The translations under genes were made by a program, and so were the position numbers. From NCBI GenBank assembly GCA_965197825.1, contig CBDANW010000002.1, positions 992,001 to 1,056,000 of the forward strand: 64,000 bases of DNA, read 5' to 3'. Below, piece after piece: positions 8,473-16,866 of the stretch. The DNA is from CBDANW01 sp965197825. GTDB lineage: Bacteria > Acidobacteriota > Vicinamibacteria > Marinacidobacterales > DATDRI01. How positions within the stretch are numbered: the first letter of the stretch is position 1; each line of letters opens with the position of its first letter. Below the pieces are notes generated by a model. It was not told the DNA's origin and made no database searches. It was given only the letters and a program-made list of their open reading frames with translations.

Positions 8473-11328
8473 ATGATGAAGCGCTCCTCGGCCCTTCTCG
8501 TTATTAGCCTCGCCGTGCTTTTCTCCTTCGCCAAGTTTTCCGTTGCCGCTGCTTCCATTGCCCAAGTCTCGAAGTTCGACCTAAGCGGCACCATCCTGGA
8601 CGAGTCGGGCGCTCAACTTTCCGACGTCAATCTCACCCTCGCAAACGCCGAGAGCGGATTGACCCGCACCGTTCGCACGAATCTATCCGGTCACTACGTA
8701 TTCGCCGAATTGCCTGCCGGAAGCTACAACCTCGAGATCTCCTCACCCGGCTTTGCCACGACCCGATACGCCGGTCTCCGCTACTTCGCCAATACGAAAC
8801 CCGTCTTGAACGTCACTCTCCGGCTGGGCGCTGTCCAGACCTCGATGACCATCACCGGCGAGGCGCCCCTCATCAATACCAGCTTCTCCCAGATCGGACA
8901 GTCCGTGGACGAGCTTCAGCTCATCGAGCTGCCGCTCGAGAATCGAGACTATCTGGACCTGGTCACCATTGCCGCCGGCGTGACCGACGTGACGCAGTTC
9001 ATTCCCGGCTCTACGGTACTCGGCTCCCGAAGCCAGAACATCAACGGAGCATACGCCCGCTACACTTCCTATCAGCTCGACGGGTTCAACAATACGCGGG
9101 ATCAGCACGGCGTGGCGAAAGTCGATCTGGGGCTCGATGCCGTGGAAGAGTTTCGCGTCCTTACCAATCAGCTTTCGGCGGAGTACGGCCAGAGTATGGC
9201 GGGCATCGTCAGCGCCGTCACGAAGAGCGGCGGCAACGACTATCACGGTAGCGCTTTTGTTTTCATCCGACCCGGGGGGCTGGACGCCACCGACCCACTT
9301 ACCGGGGAGTCAACGTCGCTCGACCGACAAGATGTCGGCTTCACGGTGTCGGGACCAATCGTAGAAGACCGAACCCATTTCTTTACCGCGTTCGAGTATC
9401 GCAACCAGGATCAGGATGTCGCGGTGACGGCTACGGTTGCTGACGGCCGCTACCAGGGCGTCTTTCCGGTGGGAGTAAACCATTCTCGATTCCTCGCCAA
9501 GGTGACCCATGAGGTCACGAGCGACCACCAACTCGAAGCCAAGCTGGTCTGGAACGACGAGACCATCGTCGATGGCGTGGGCGGCTTGAGCATCTTCGAG
9601 AATCGACGGGAGAATCGAAACGACGATCTGGCGCTTCATGGCACACTCGTTTCCGTGCTAGGAACGGGCCGCATCAATCAGTTCCGGCTGGGTTTCATTT
9701 CAGAAACCTACGATTCCACCGCTCAGGCGCCCCGGGAAGGGCCGGTCCTCGTCTACCCGACGCAGGGCATCATCGGGAACGCCAACCGGTTTCAAAGCGC
9801 CAACGAAGAACAGTGGGAGCTGGCCGACACCTTGTCCATGGTGTCCGGACGCCATAGCATGAAGTTCGGCTTCGATTTCTTTCAAATCCGAACCAATGCC
9901 GCATTGCGCGTGGCGTTGGACGGTGTCTACGAGTTCTCACCCACCGCGCCCTTCCCCTTTGCCCCCGATGACCCGACAACCCATCCCTTTCTCTACACTC
10001 AGGGGTTCTTTGCTCCTGGCGCTCCCCGAACGTTGGAGCGGAGCGAAGACCACATCCAGATCTTTTTCCAGGACGACTGGCAACTGATGCCGAGCCTCAC
10101 GGTCAACCTAGGCATCCGTTGGGAAAAGGAAAGCTCGGTACCGGACAACAACAACTTCGCGCCCCGCTTGGGATTCCACTGGGACGCATCGCGCGACGGC
10201 AAGACCGCCGTTCGAGGTGGCTACGGCGTCTTCTACAATTACCTCTTCAGCGCCATCGAAAGCTTCGAGATCTTCGCAAGCCCCGAGGGGTTCTTCACCG
10301 CTTCCTTTGCTCCCGACGATCCGCTCTTCCCCGATTTCCCCGACACGCTTCCCGGTCCCATCCTGCCGACGGAAGTGGAAAGACCGCCGGGAAACAACTA
10401 TCTCGAGGCCGCCGTCTATTCCCCTGAGAAGCGGCGAAGCCCCTACACCCAACAATTCACCATCGGTGTCGATCGGCAGATCGTTCCGACGGTTTCATTG
10501 ACCGTGGACGCCGCTTACCTGCTCGGACAGAACATCATCCTGCCCCTGGACATCAATGCCCCGGACCCCTTCGACTACTCGACTGGGCTGACGCGGTCCT
10601 CTGGCGAGGCGGATGCCACGCGTCCCTTCGGTGTCCCGGGAACGCCCATCGCCCCCGGCGTCTCCCCCTTCGTGAGCCGGCCTTTTCCCTTCGGAGGCTA
10701 TCGCGACCTCTACCTGCTCGACTCCCGCGGCACAAGCCACTATTGGGGCATCAAGTTCAACTTGACCAAGCGTTATGCGAACCACTTCATGCTGCAGGGA
10801 ATCTACACATGGTCCCGGACGAGGAACGACGGCGATGACTTTCGGCCCGAGAACTCTCTTCCCCTCGACCCTAACGGCAACGACGGGGAATGGGGGCGAA
10901 GCGCGACCGACATTCCCAGCTCCCTCGTAGTCAACGGGGTCTGGGACGGTCCCTACGAGATCCGCGTGGCCGGTCTCTTTCGCGCCCGTTCCGGTCGTAC
11001 CATCGACCCCCGGGTGAACGAGGACCTCGACGGAGACAACAAGACAAGGGAGCGGGCCTTTTCCGGTGGGCGGATCCTGGAGCGCAACAGTTTTCGAAGC
11101 GGCAGTGTGATCACTACGGATCTCGCCGTCAGTAAGGTCTTCGAGCTCGGAGTGGGAAAAACCCTAGAAGGGCGTGTCGACGTTTTCAACGTCGCGAACC
11201 GCCTGAACGCGGGTCAGGTCTTGAACAGCTACGGTCCCGATGCCGCCAACCCTCTGCCGTCTTTTCTGACCGTCGCGTCGGCACGGCCACCACGACAGAT
11301 TCAGCTCTCCGCACGCTTTAGGTTCTAG
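8473..11328 (+). CDS. TonB-dependent receptor with N-terminal carboxypeptidase-regulatory-like domain
   Basis: The outer-membrane transporter is about 951 residues. A signal peptide (LLVISLAVLFSFAKFSVAAA) is followed by a carboxypeptidase-regulatory-like beta-sandwich (LSGTILDESGAQLSDVNLTL to GYxF/LPAGSYNLEI). The plug domain follows (NINGAYARYTSYQLDG, VEEFRVLTNQLSAEYGQSMAGI, SAVTKSGGNDYHGSAF), and then a large barrel with alternating aromatic strands ending in RQIQLSARFRF, a terminal Phe as expected for an outer-membrane barrel. This Oar-like architecture is highly expanded in Acidobacteriota and supports the taxonomic guess. An in-frame GTG-type extension exists to 8449, but the ATG at 8473 or 8476 sits directly ahead of the signal peptide and has GGAA upstream. 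The ligand is not predictable. Confidence 0.9.
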   Translation: MMKRSSALLVISLAVLFSFAKFSVAAASIAQVSKFDLSGTILDESGAQLSDVNLTLANAESGLTRTVRTNLSGHYVFAELPAGSYNLEISSPGFATTRYAGLRYFANTKPVLNVTLRLGAVQTSMTITGEAPLINTSFSQIGQSVDELQLIELPLENRDYLDLVTIAAGVTDVTQFIPGSTVLGSRSQNINGAYARYTSYQLDGFNNTRDQHGVAKVDLGLDAVEEFRVLTNQLSAEYGQSMAGIVSAVTKSGGNDYHGSAFVFIRPGGLDATDPLTGESTSLDRQDVGFTVSGPIVEDRTHFFTAFEYRNQDQDVAVTATVADGRYQGVFPVGVNHSRFLAKVTHEVTSDHQLEAKLVWNDETIVDGVGGLSIFENRRENRNDDLALHGTLVSVLGTGRINQFRLGFISETYDSTAQAPREGPVLVYPTQGIIGNANRFQSANEEQWELADTLSMVSGRHSMKFGFDFFQIRTNAALRVALDGVYEFSPTAPFPFAPDDPTTHPFLYTQGFFAPGAPRTLERSEDHIQIFFQDDWQLMPSLTVNLGIRWEKESSVPDNNNFAPRLGFHWDASRDGKTAVRGGYGVFYNYLFSAIESFEIFASPEGFFTASFAPDDPLFPDFPDTLPGPILPTEVERPPGNNYLEAAVYSPEKRRSPYTQQFTIGVDRQIVPTVSLTVDAAYLLGQNIILPLDINAPDPFDYSTGLTRSSGEADATRPFGVPGTPIAPGVSPFVSRPFPFGGYRDLYLLDSRGTSHYWGIKFNLTKRYANHFMLQGIYTWSRTRNDGDDFRPENSLPLDPNGNDGEWGRSATDIPSSLVVNGVWDGPYEIRVAGLFRARSGRTIDPRVNEDLDGDNKTRERAFSGGRILERNSFRSGSVITTDLAVSKVFELGVGKTLEGRVDVFNVANRLNAGQVLNSYGPDAANPLPSFLTVASARPPRQIQLSARFRF

Positions 11329-11356
11329 CAGGCCGATGAAAAGCACGATCGGCCTG
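11329..11356 (+). terminator. Hairpin directly after the TonB-receptor stop codon
   Basis: A perfect 9-bp inverted repeat, CAGGCCGAT at 11329-11337 and ATCGGCCTG at 11348-11356, begins on the base after the stop codon. No T-run follows, so it is a candidate stabilising or Rho-assisted terminator rather than a classic intrinsic one. Confidence 0.5.
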
Positions 11357-11404
11357 CGCGAGGAGCCCTCAGCTGTCGCGCAGTGCGAAGCACGGAGCGA
11401 CCCT

Positions 11405-11520
11405 GCCGTGGGGGTAGGGCCCCGCGGCAATGATGATAGATCGAGCCCGGCGCGCCGCCGTCCGCAGCGAGCCGGCGAGCGGAGGACAGCGAGCGAACGA
11501 GGAGTGAGCGAGCATTGAGA
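11405..11520 (+). repeat. Dispersed GC-rich palindromic repeat, copy R1
   Basis: The unit starts with a hairpin core GCCGTGGGGGTAGGG closed by CCCCGCGGC and runs to the tail AACGAGGAGTGAGCGAGCAT then TGAGA. The same core and tail occur inverted at 22977-23057 (R2), and the core alone at 23380-23403 (R3). The spacer between core and tail differs in length and sequence. All copies are intergenic or at a gene start. It does not code for a recognisable protein. Confidence 0.6.
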
Positions 11521-11544
11521 AATGCCGCGCCGACGACAGCGCAA

Positions 11545-11638
11545 GCCGTGGGGGTGTCCGCCTTCGTCCATACTCCGGACGAAGAGAACTTCGGCGGACC
11601 AGCCGAAGCTTCCAGCGAAGGCTGGGCGTCCCCACGGC
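11545..11638 (+). other. Structured three-way-junction element upstream of the CadC-like gene
   Basis: A 9-bp perfect basal stem (GCCGTGGGG at 11545-11553 with CCCCACGGC at 11630-11638) encloses two hairpins. The first is GTCCGCC (11556-11562) with GGCGGAC (11593-11599), extended by TTCGTCC (11563-11569) with GGACGAA (11577-11583). The second is CCAGCC (11599-11604) with GGCTGG (11620-11625). The element ends 13 bp before the start codon of the regulator at 11652, a position suited to a cis-acting RNA. It may equally be another member of the palindromic repeat family, since its basal stem shares GCCGTGGGGGT with R1. No known RNA family is recognised. Confidence 0.5.
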
Positions 11639-11651
11639 ACTGAGGCACCAG

Positions 11652-13075
11652 ATGACGGACCCCGCCGGGAAGAAGGGACTTCGTTATCGATTCGCCGACT
11701 TCACACTCTCTCCGTCGCGACGCACGCTCCTGCGAGCCGGAAATGAAATCCCGCTCATTCCTCGATACTTCGACCTATTGCTGCTCCTCATCACGCAGCG
11801 CAACGAAGCCGTACACCGACAGGAAATCCTGGATAGAGTTTGGAAGGACGTCGTGGTTTCCGACGGGGCTCTCAGCCAAGCGGTAAGAACCTTGAGACGG
11901 ACTTTGGATGATGACTCCCGAAGCCCCTCGTTCATCCGCACGGTCTCCCGCCACGGCTATCGCTTCGTCTTTGCCGACGTTGTCGAAGAAGACGATACGG
12001 CCCCATTGCCCCTGTTGCCGTTGTTGCCCTCGTTGCCCTTATTGGAAGCCGCGGACGGTGGCCGGCCCTCGGACTCGGACCCTTGGGAGCTACTGCTCGA
12101 GCGTTTGCTCAACTCGGTCGCGAGAGACTCCGAGACCAATGAAGAAGAGGACAACGACGGGCGACGCGAAGCGGCTGAAGCACTTCATCTCCTCGGAACT
12201 TCCGAGACGCTTCGCCGACTCGAAGGTCGGGAAGGTATCGCGGCAGCGCGCTCTCTCTTGCGTGATACGCGCTGGGACGTTCCGACCGCGGGCCCGGTTC
12301 CTCTCCTGGGAGAGTCGGGAGGCTTGCGCGCCTCTTATCATCTCGTGTGGCTACGCCTCCGGCGGGCCACCCGCCTGGCGCGGCGCCGCTGGGCAGCCGC
12401 TGTAACGGGAGGGGCACTCGCGGGACTCCTGTCTGGGATGGCTGGAGCGATTCTGCTTCGCTTCGGCCCGGGGTCGCAGGCGAGCGACGCGGTACTCATC
12501 GCGCTCGGTGTCGTCGGGCTGGTCATCGGAGGTATCGGCGCAGCCGGTGTGGGTGCCGGGTTGGCGGCCGCGGAGGCCCTCTTTCGTTCCTTCCGCGGGG
12601 GAGCACTAGTGGTGCTGGGAGCGCTGGGGGGCGGTGCGGTCGGTGCGGCCGCGCACCTCTTCGGACGCCTTACTCTCGAGGGTCTTTTCGGACAGGTCTC
12701 TCACCGCTTGCCGGAGGTTTCGAGGGATTGGTGCTCGGCGGAGCCGCCGGTCTCGGCTACGCCCTCGGAACGCCACGCGCGGAAGGAGGGATGGCGACCC
12801 CGCGTGGCACGGCGAGAATCCTTGCCGCCCTGTTGACGGGGGCCTGTTGCTCCGCCGGTGCCTTGTGGCTGGCTTGGACCGGCAGTTACCTGGGCGCCAT
12901 GAGCCTCGACTTCATGGCTCATTCCTTTCCGGGCTCTCAGGTGAGTCTCGATCCCCTGGCCCGGCTCGTCGGCGAGGGGGTGACTGGCCCCACAACTCGC
13001 ATGGCGATCAGCGCGGGCGAAGGCCTGATGTTTGGCTTCGGCCTCGCTCTCGGACTAACGCACCGCCCGCGCTGA
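11652..13075 (+). pseudogene. CadC-like winged-helix membrane regulator (one frameshift)
   Basis: The N-terminus is an OmpR/PhoB-type winged helix (residues about 9-106: RYRFADFTLSPSRRTLLRAG, QEILDRVWKDVVVSDGALSQ, FIRTVSRHGYRFVFAD) without a receiver domain, as in CadC/ToxR-type regulators. A proline/leucine low-complexity stretch (PLPLLPLLPSLPLL) and an acidic linker follow. The C-terminal half is a set of glycine/alanine-rich membrane helices starting at about residue 245. The frame at 11652 ends at 12836, but the homologous text switches frame near 12705-12715 and continues as GGFEGLVLGGAAGLGYALG to LALGLTHRPR at 13075, giving about 474 residues if restored. The signal sensed and the target genes are unknown. 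Confidence 0.7.
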
Positions 13076-13085
13076 ACCTTTCGCC

Positions 13086-13110
13086 TCCGGACAAAGGCGC
13101 TTTCGCCGGA
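13086..13110 (+). terminator. Interrupted hairpin downstream of the CadC-like gene
   Basis: Outer stem TCCGG (13086-13090) pairs with CCGGA (13106-13110) and inner stem AAAG (13093-13096) with CTTT (13100-13103), starting 10 bp after the restored stop codon. There is no T-run. Confidence 0.4.
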
Positions 13111-13208
13111 TTCATCGAAGCCTCACGCACCCCTCATATCTCCCTCATTTCTTCACGCGTCTGGTCGGCTACCTTGTCGAAAGGCAGTACCACGGAAAGG
13201 AGTCGAGC

Positions 13209-13725
13209 ATGGCGTTAAACCTATTCGTCAACGAGACCGTCGGGTCCACGTTCAAGGTATGTAGCGATCTCGTCCAATTGTTAACCGAGGAGCGGCTGCA
13301 GTTCATCGACCTAACGGAGCTCGTCAGGGAGCGTGTGCGCCGATCGCGCGTAGCCCACGGGCTGGTCAACGTACATACCAAGCACATCACCACGGCGCTG
13401 GTCATTAACGAGAACGAGCCGCTACTGCTCTCTGATTTCAAGGACTTCGTGGAGAGATGGGCACCCCGCAGCGCCCCTTATCGACACTAACGACCTGCAA
13501 GCTCGGCGATTTCAGGTTCCGCTCGACGAACGACCCAACGGCCATTCGCACGCCCGAGCTCTTCTCCTCGGCATGTCGGTAGGCCTCAACATCACGGACG
13601 GAGAGATGCACCTCGGTGAGTTCCAGAGGATCTTTCTCGTGGAACTTGACGGCGCGAGGAAAAGGAGCGTGTCGATTCTCGTGCTTGGATTGGCCGTCGA
13701 GTCGGGAGAAGACCGCGAACGATGA
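13209..13725 (+). pseudogene. YjbQ/UPF0047 family protein (one frameshift)
   Basis: The first 93 residues give LQFIDLTELVRERVRRSRVA, GLVNVHTKHITTALVINENE and FVERWAPRSAPYRH, matching the YjbQ (UPF0047, secondary thiamine-phosphate synthase-like) family. A stop follows, but shifting the frame at about 13487 restores the family C-terminus NDLQARRFQVPLDERPNGHS, then HARALLLGMSVGL, GEFQRIFLVELDGARKRSVS and ILVLG, ending at the TGA at 13723-13725. This overlaps the ATG of the next gene (ATGA). Total length about 171 residues is slightly longer than usual. A single-base loss is the simplest explanation. The in vivo role of the family is not settled. Confidence 0.75.
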
Positions 13726-14146
13726 AGGTCAAAATGATTCTGCCAGCCCTGACCGAGGCAAAGAGCCCGTTCTTTCGCCCCATCAAGTACTCTCTCTTCC
13801 CACCGCTCGGCCTAGCAACCCTCGCCGCGTACCTGAGAGACGACGAACGAGGTCGAGATCCAGGACGAGCACGTCGAAAAACTGACGCTCTCGGACGAGC
13901 CCGAATTGGTCGTCATTCAGGCCTACATCACGTCTGCCTACCGGGCCTACTCTCTCGCCGAACACTACCGTCGCAGGGGAGCCTACGTGGCGCTCGGCGG
14001 TTTGCACGTCACCTCACTTCCAGAAGAGGCGGCCCGGCATGCCGACACCATCTTCCTCGGGCCCGGCGAAGATACGTGGCCCGCATTCCTCGAGGACTTT
14101 CGAGCCGGCCATCCGAAGCGTCTCTATCGCTCCACGACCCGAACGC
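13722..14146 (+). pseudogene. B12-binding radical SAM protein, 5' part (cut by ISA copy 1)
   Basis: This part holds the N-terminal cobalamin-binding domain: MKVKMILPALTEAKSPFFRP, SLFPPLGLATLAAYLRDD, then after a frameshift near 13845, DEPELVVIQAYITSAYRAYS, GAYVALGGLHVTSLPEEA and DTIFLGPGEDTWPAFLEDF. The text enters ISA copy 1 at 14147 and resumes at 16867. Deleting the insertion plus one 8-bp duplication rejoins STTRT-LDGLPPVRRDLIKK in frame. Start ATG overlaps the stop of the YjbQ-like gene. Confidence 0.8.
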
Positions 14147-14309
14147 GGGGATGTCCCGGCCGCTGTTGAATTTGGTCGGGTAGCGGCGGCACCTGTGAAT
14201 ACTCTTAGGCAGCAAACTCATCGCTGTCAAGAGATTTCTGTTTGCTTCTAAGCGCGTGAACGAGAGCGCCCATATGGCGATAGCCTTTGATTGACCCTGC
14301 CCGGGTTTT

Positions 14310-14648
14310 GTGGACATCAACCGAGGCGCGACAATGCGCCTGGAGGCGTCCATGGGAGAACGACGACGCAGGAAGTTCACGGGGGAGTTCAAGAAGGAAG
14401 CGGTCCGGCTGTTCAGGGAGGGCGAGGGCGGCATCGGACAGGTCGCTAAGGAACTGGACCTGACGGAATCGGCCCTTCGAAACTGGGTGAAACAATACAA
14501 AGTTGATCACGGTGAAGGTCCACGCGAGGCTCTGACGACGGCGGAACGTGATGAGCTCCGTTCGCTACGGCGTCGAGTGCGTACGTTGGAGCAAGAGCGA
14601 GAAATATTAAAAAAGGCGGCGGCCTTCTTCGCGAAGGAAAGCGAATGA
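14310..14648 (+). CDS. IS3 OrfA (helix-turn-helix)
   Basis: The 112-residue protein has an IS3/IS911-type helix-turn-helix: RRRKFTGEFKKEAVRLFREG, IGQVAKELDLTESALRNWVKQ and a C-terminal leucine-zipper-like LRSLRRRVRTLEQEREILKK. It starts at a GTG 18 bp inside the element; the ATG at MRLEAS is an alternative. A run AAAAAAG at 14609-14615 lies just upstream of the orfB overlap, and orfB is in the -1 frame, so a programmed -1 shift would give an OrfAB fusion as in well-studied IS3 elements. This copy reads EGEGGIGQ where copies 2 and 3 read EGEGSIGQ. Confidence 0.92.
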   Translation: MDINRGATMRLEASMGERRRRKFTGEFKKEAVRLFREGEGGIGQVAKELDLTESALRNWVKQYKVDHGEGPREALTTAERDELRSLRRRVRTLEQEREILKKAAAFFAKESE

Positions 14649-15517
14649 GATTCATTCACGCGGAGCGGGCCAACTACCCGGTGCGGGTGATGTGCCGAGT
14701 TCTGAGGGTATCGACCAGCGGCTACTACGCTCAGATGAAGCGCGCGCCCAGCAAGCGACAGTGTGAGGATGGGAAGCTGAAGCTGCGCATCCAAGCGATC
14801 CACGCCCATAGCCGTGGTACCTACGGCAGGGAGCGTGTACGTCGCCAGCTTGACGGGGAGAACGTCGAGGTAGGCAAGCAGCGAGTGGCACGGCTGATGC
14901 GTGAGATGGGCCTGCAGGGTCTGCCCAGCAAGCGTTTTCGCCGCACGACCGACAGCAAGCACGATCGCCCCATCGCACCCAACGTGCTCGGCCGGAACTT
15001 CGAAGCCGCACGACCGAACCAGTTCTGGGTGACGGACATAACCTACATCCGGACTTGGGAAGGCTGGCTCTACTTGGCGGTCATCCTCGATCTGTTCTCG
15101 CGTCGTGTCGTAGGCTGGGCGATGCAGCCCCACCTGCGCGCGGAGCTTGCTCTCGAGGCGCTTCACATGGCCTTGGGGCGCCGCCTGCCGGAAAGTGGCT
15201 TGGTGCATCATTCAGACCGTGGTACTCAATACGCGGCTGCGACCTACCAGGCCGTGCTCGATGAGTACGGCATCGTGTGCTCGATGAGCCGCAAGGGTGA
15301 TTGCTGGGACAACGCCGTGACCGAGAGCTTCTTAGGCACGCTCAAGACCGAGCTCCTCCACCGGTGTAGTTGGCCAACACGACGTATGGCCAAAGACGCG
15401 GTCGCGAGCTACATCGAGGGGTTCTACAATCCGTATCGACTCCACTCGTCACTCGATTACAACAGTCCAATGGTGTTCGAACGGATTCATGACCTCAAAA
15501 CGGCTCATGCGAGATAA
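14645..15517 (+). CDS. IS3 OrfB (rve DDE integrase core)
   Basis: The 290-residue catalytic part of the IS3 transposase has an HTH_21-like N-terminus (VMCRVLRVSTSGYYAQMKR, RGTYGRERVRRQL) followed by the rve core: FWVTDITYIRTWEGWLYLAV gives the first Asp, VHHSDRGTQYAA the second, and WDNAVTESFLGTLKTELLH the Glu. It overlaps orfA by 4 bp and is normally expressed as an OrfAB frameshift product. Allele marks: PSKRFRR and NFEAARPNQ. Confidence 0.93.
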   Translation: MRFIHAERANYPVRVMCRVLRVSTSGYYAQMKRAPSKRQCEDGKLKLRIQAIHAHSRGTYGRERVRRQLDGENVEVGKQRVARLMREMGLQGLPSKRFRRTTDSKHDRPIAPNVLGRNFEAARPNQFWVTDITYIRTWEGWLYLAVILDLFSRRVVGWAMQPHLRAELALEALHMALGRRLPESGLVHHSDRGTQYAAATYQAVLDEYGIVCSMSRKGDCWDNAVTESFLGTLKTELLHRCSWPTRRMAKDAVASYIEGFYNPYRLHSSLDYNSPMVFERIHDLKTAHAR

Positions 15518-15617
15518 TCAACCTGTCCACTTTTCCTGGGCAAGGTCAGATACGCCGGAACTTTTTCTGCGCGGTGACGACGCCAAGAGCGGTCCATCGG
15601 CGAACCATGGAAGGACT

Positions 15618-16760
15618 CTACCAACGCTTGACGTTTCTCGATACTCTGCGAATGGTTCCGTTGAGATTCTCAATGGCGTTCGTCGTGGCAAGAGACTGGC
15701 GAAGTAAGGCGGGCAGCACGAGCTTCACGACCGTGAGTGTCTCTTCCATCCCTTCACGAAGGCTTCCGGCAGCTTCGTCGTAGCCGTTTCGCTCGAGCCA
15801 CGACACCAATGCCTGAAGTCGCTTGCGCGCCTTGTTGGCACTCTTGCACTTGTAGGCTTCCTTCATCGTCTGGAGCACGTAGGCGTGACGAGACTTGGGA
15901 AGGTACGAGCGAAGATTCCGGAGTTTATGGATCTGGCACCTTTGGATGACCGCGAGGTCCCCCAAAACGTCGACGAGTGCCTTGCGGATGCCTTTGCCTC
16001 CGTCCACTACGCAGAGAATCGACTCATCGACGCGCAAGCCTCGCTCGAGAAGGTCCTGCAACATCGCGGTGCACACCCGAGAGTTCTCCGTCGAGCCCAG
16101 CCATATACCCAGGGGCACCTTCGTTCCATCTATTGTGATACCGAGAGTTACGACGACGGTCTGTCCGGCCACCTCAAGGCCATCCAGCATCAGTGCCGCA
16201 AGCTCGAACTCCTCTAGCCGCCGAGACAGGTATTCCTCGAGCTTCTTAGTCGTCTGGCTCACGAGGTGACGGCTGGCGGCACTCTTACTCGTGCCACGAG
16301 ACTTCAACTTGGCCGCGGGTTTGTCCAGACTCGATTCGTAATTTCGGGTCGATACCCCCACCAAGATCTGATTCAACACTCGCTCTGGAAGCGGGTCTTC
16401 TTCGCGGAAGGCTTCGAAGTGTGGAAGCGACGCCTCCTCGCCCGACTTCGAGCGAACTCGAGGTCGCGACACTTGGATGCGACGACCACCGAAGCTCAGC
16501 TCTCCGTTCGTGCTCCCACAGTGGTTATGAGTTCGCTCCTTCTCGTGCTTGCCCTTGAGCCCCGCGATCTCCTCGGCGTCCTCTCTGAGCAGTAGGTGCA
16601 GAGCTGTCAGTCCTTGCTCGTACACCCATTCCGTCAGATCCGCCTTCGTGGCCGCGATCCCAGCTATCATCGGTAGCAGTATCTGACCGACTTGGCCAAC
16701 TACCTTGCCCATAGGCGAGTGCGTTTGCTTTCTTACTGGCTTCTTCGATTTCCTAGGCAT
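15618..16760 (-). CDS. ISA transposase (IS256 family), with in-frame TAG before the C-terminus
   Basis: The 380-residue Mutator/IS256-type transposase has an N-terminal basic stretch, an HxxxxxxGxxNG-like region (THNHCGSTNGELSFGGRR), then the DDE core: ALMLDGLEVAGQ (Asp), LCVVDGGKGIRKAL (Asp), QRCQIHKLRNLRSYLP and TTNAIENLNGTIRR (Glu). The frame ends at TAG after RNVKRW. In the same frame the next 47 codons encode SPSMVRRWTALGVVTAQKKF and RRIKGYRHMGALVHALRS, which looks like the normal family C-terminus. In this copy IS3 interrupts that extension. All ISA copies retaining this site share the TAG. Confidence 0.9.
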   Translation of the reverse strand: MPRKSKKPVRKQTHSPMGKVVGQVGQILLPMIAGIAATKADLTEWVYEQGLTALHLLLREDAEEIAGLKGKHEKERTHNHCGSTNGELSFGGRRIQVSRPRVRSKSGEEASLPHFEAFREEDPLPERVLNQILVGVSTRNYESSLDKPAAKLKSRGTSKSAASRHLVSQTTKKLEEYLSRRLEEFELAALMLDGLEVAGQTVVVTLGITIDGTKVPLGIWLGSTENSRVCTAMLQDLLERGLRVDESILCVVDGGKGIRKALVDVLGDLAVIQRCQIHKLRNLRSYLPKSRHAYVLQTMKEAYKCKSANKARKRLQALVSWLERNGYDEAAGSLREGMEETLTVVKLVLPALLRQSLATTNAIENLNGTIRRVSRNVKRW

Positions 16761-16866
16761 TGGTGGCTCCTTGTCCCCCTCTGGAGACGGTTTATTGGCA
16801 GACCTATTCTTAGGCCGGCCAAGGAGCCGCCGCTACCCCAAATTCAACATCCGGCGGGACATCCCC

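Larger units (their letters stand above)
14292..15548 (+). mobile_element. IS3-family element, copy 1 (1257 bp)
   Basis: The element starts TGACCCTGCCCGGG and ends with the inverse of TGACCTTGCCCAGG; it is flanked by a 3-bp GAT duplication (14289-14291, 15549-15551) and carries overlapping orfA and orfB. It sits in the region of ISA copy 1 that lies downstream of the conserved TAG. It differs from copies 2 and 3 by lacking a 6-bp TTCAAA duplication at the start of orfB. Confidence 0.95.
14147..16866 (-). mobile_element. ISA copy 1 (IS256 family), carrying IS3 copy 1
   Basis: The ends are GGGGATGTCCCGGCCGCTG on the left and, inverted, GGGGATGTCCCGCCGGATG on the right; both continue as TTGAATTTGG and GTAGCGGCGGC. 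The target duplication is CCGAACGC at 14139-14146 and 16867-16874. The IS3 element at 14292-15548 is inserted near the transposase 3' end with GAT duplicated. Net length is 1460 bp. The transposase is on the minus strand (15618-16760). Confidence 0.95.
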
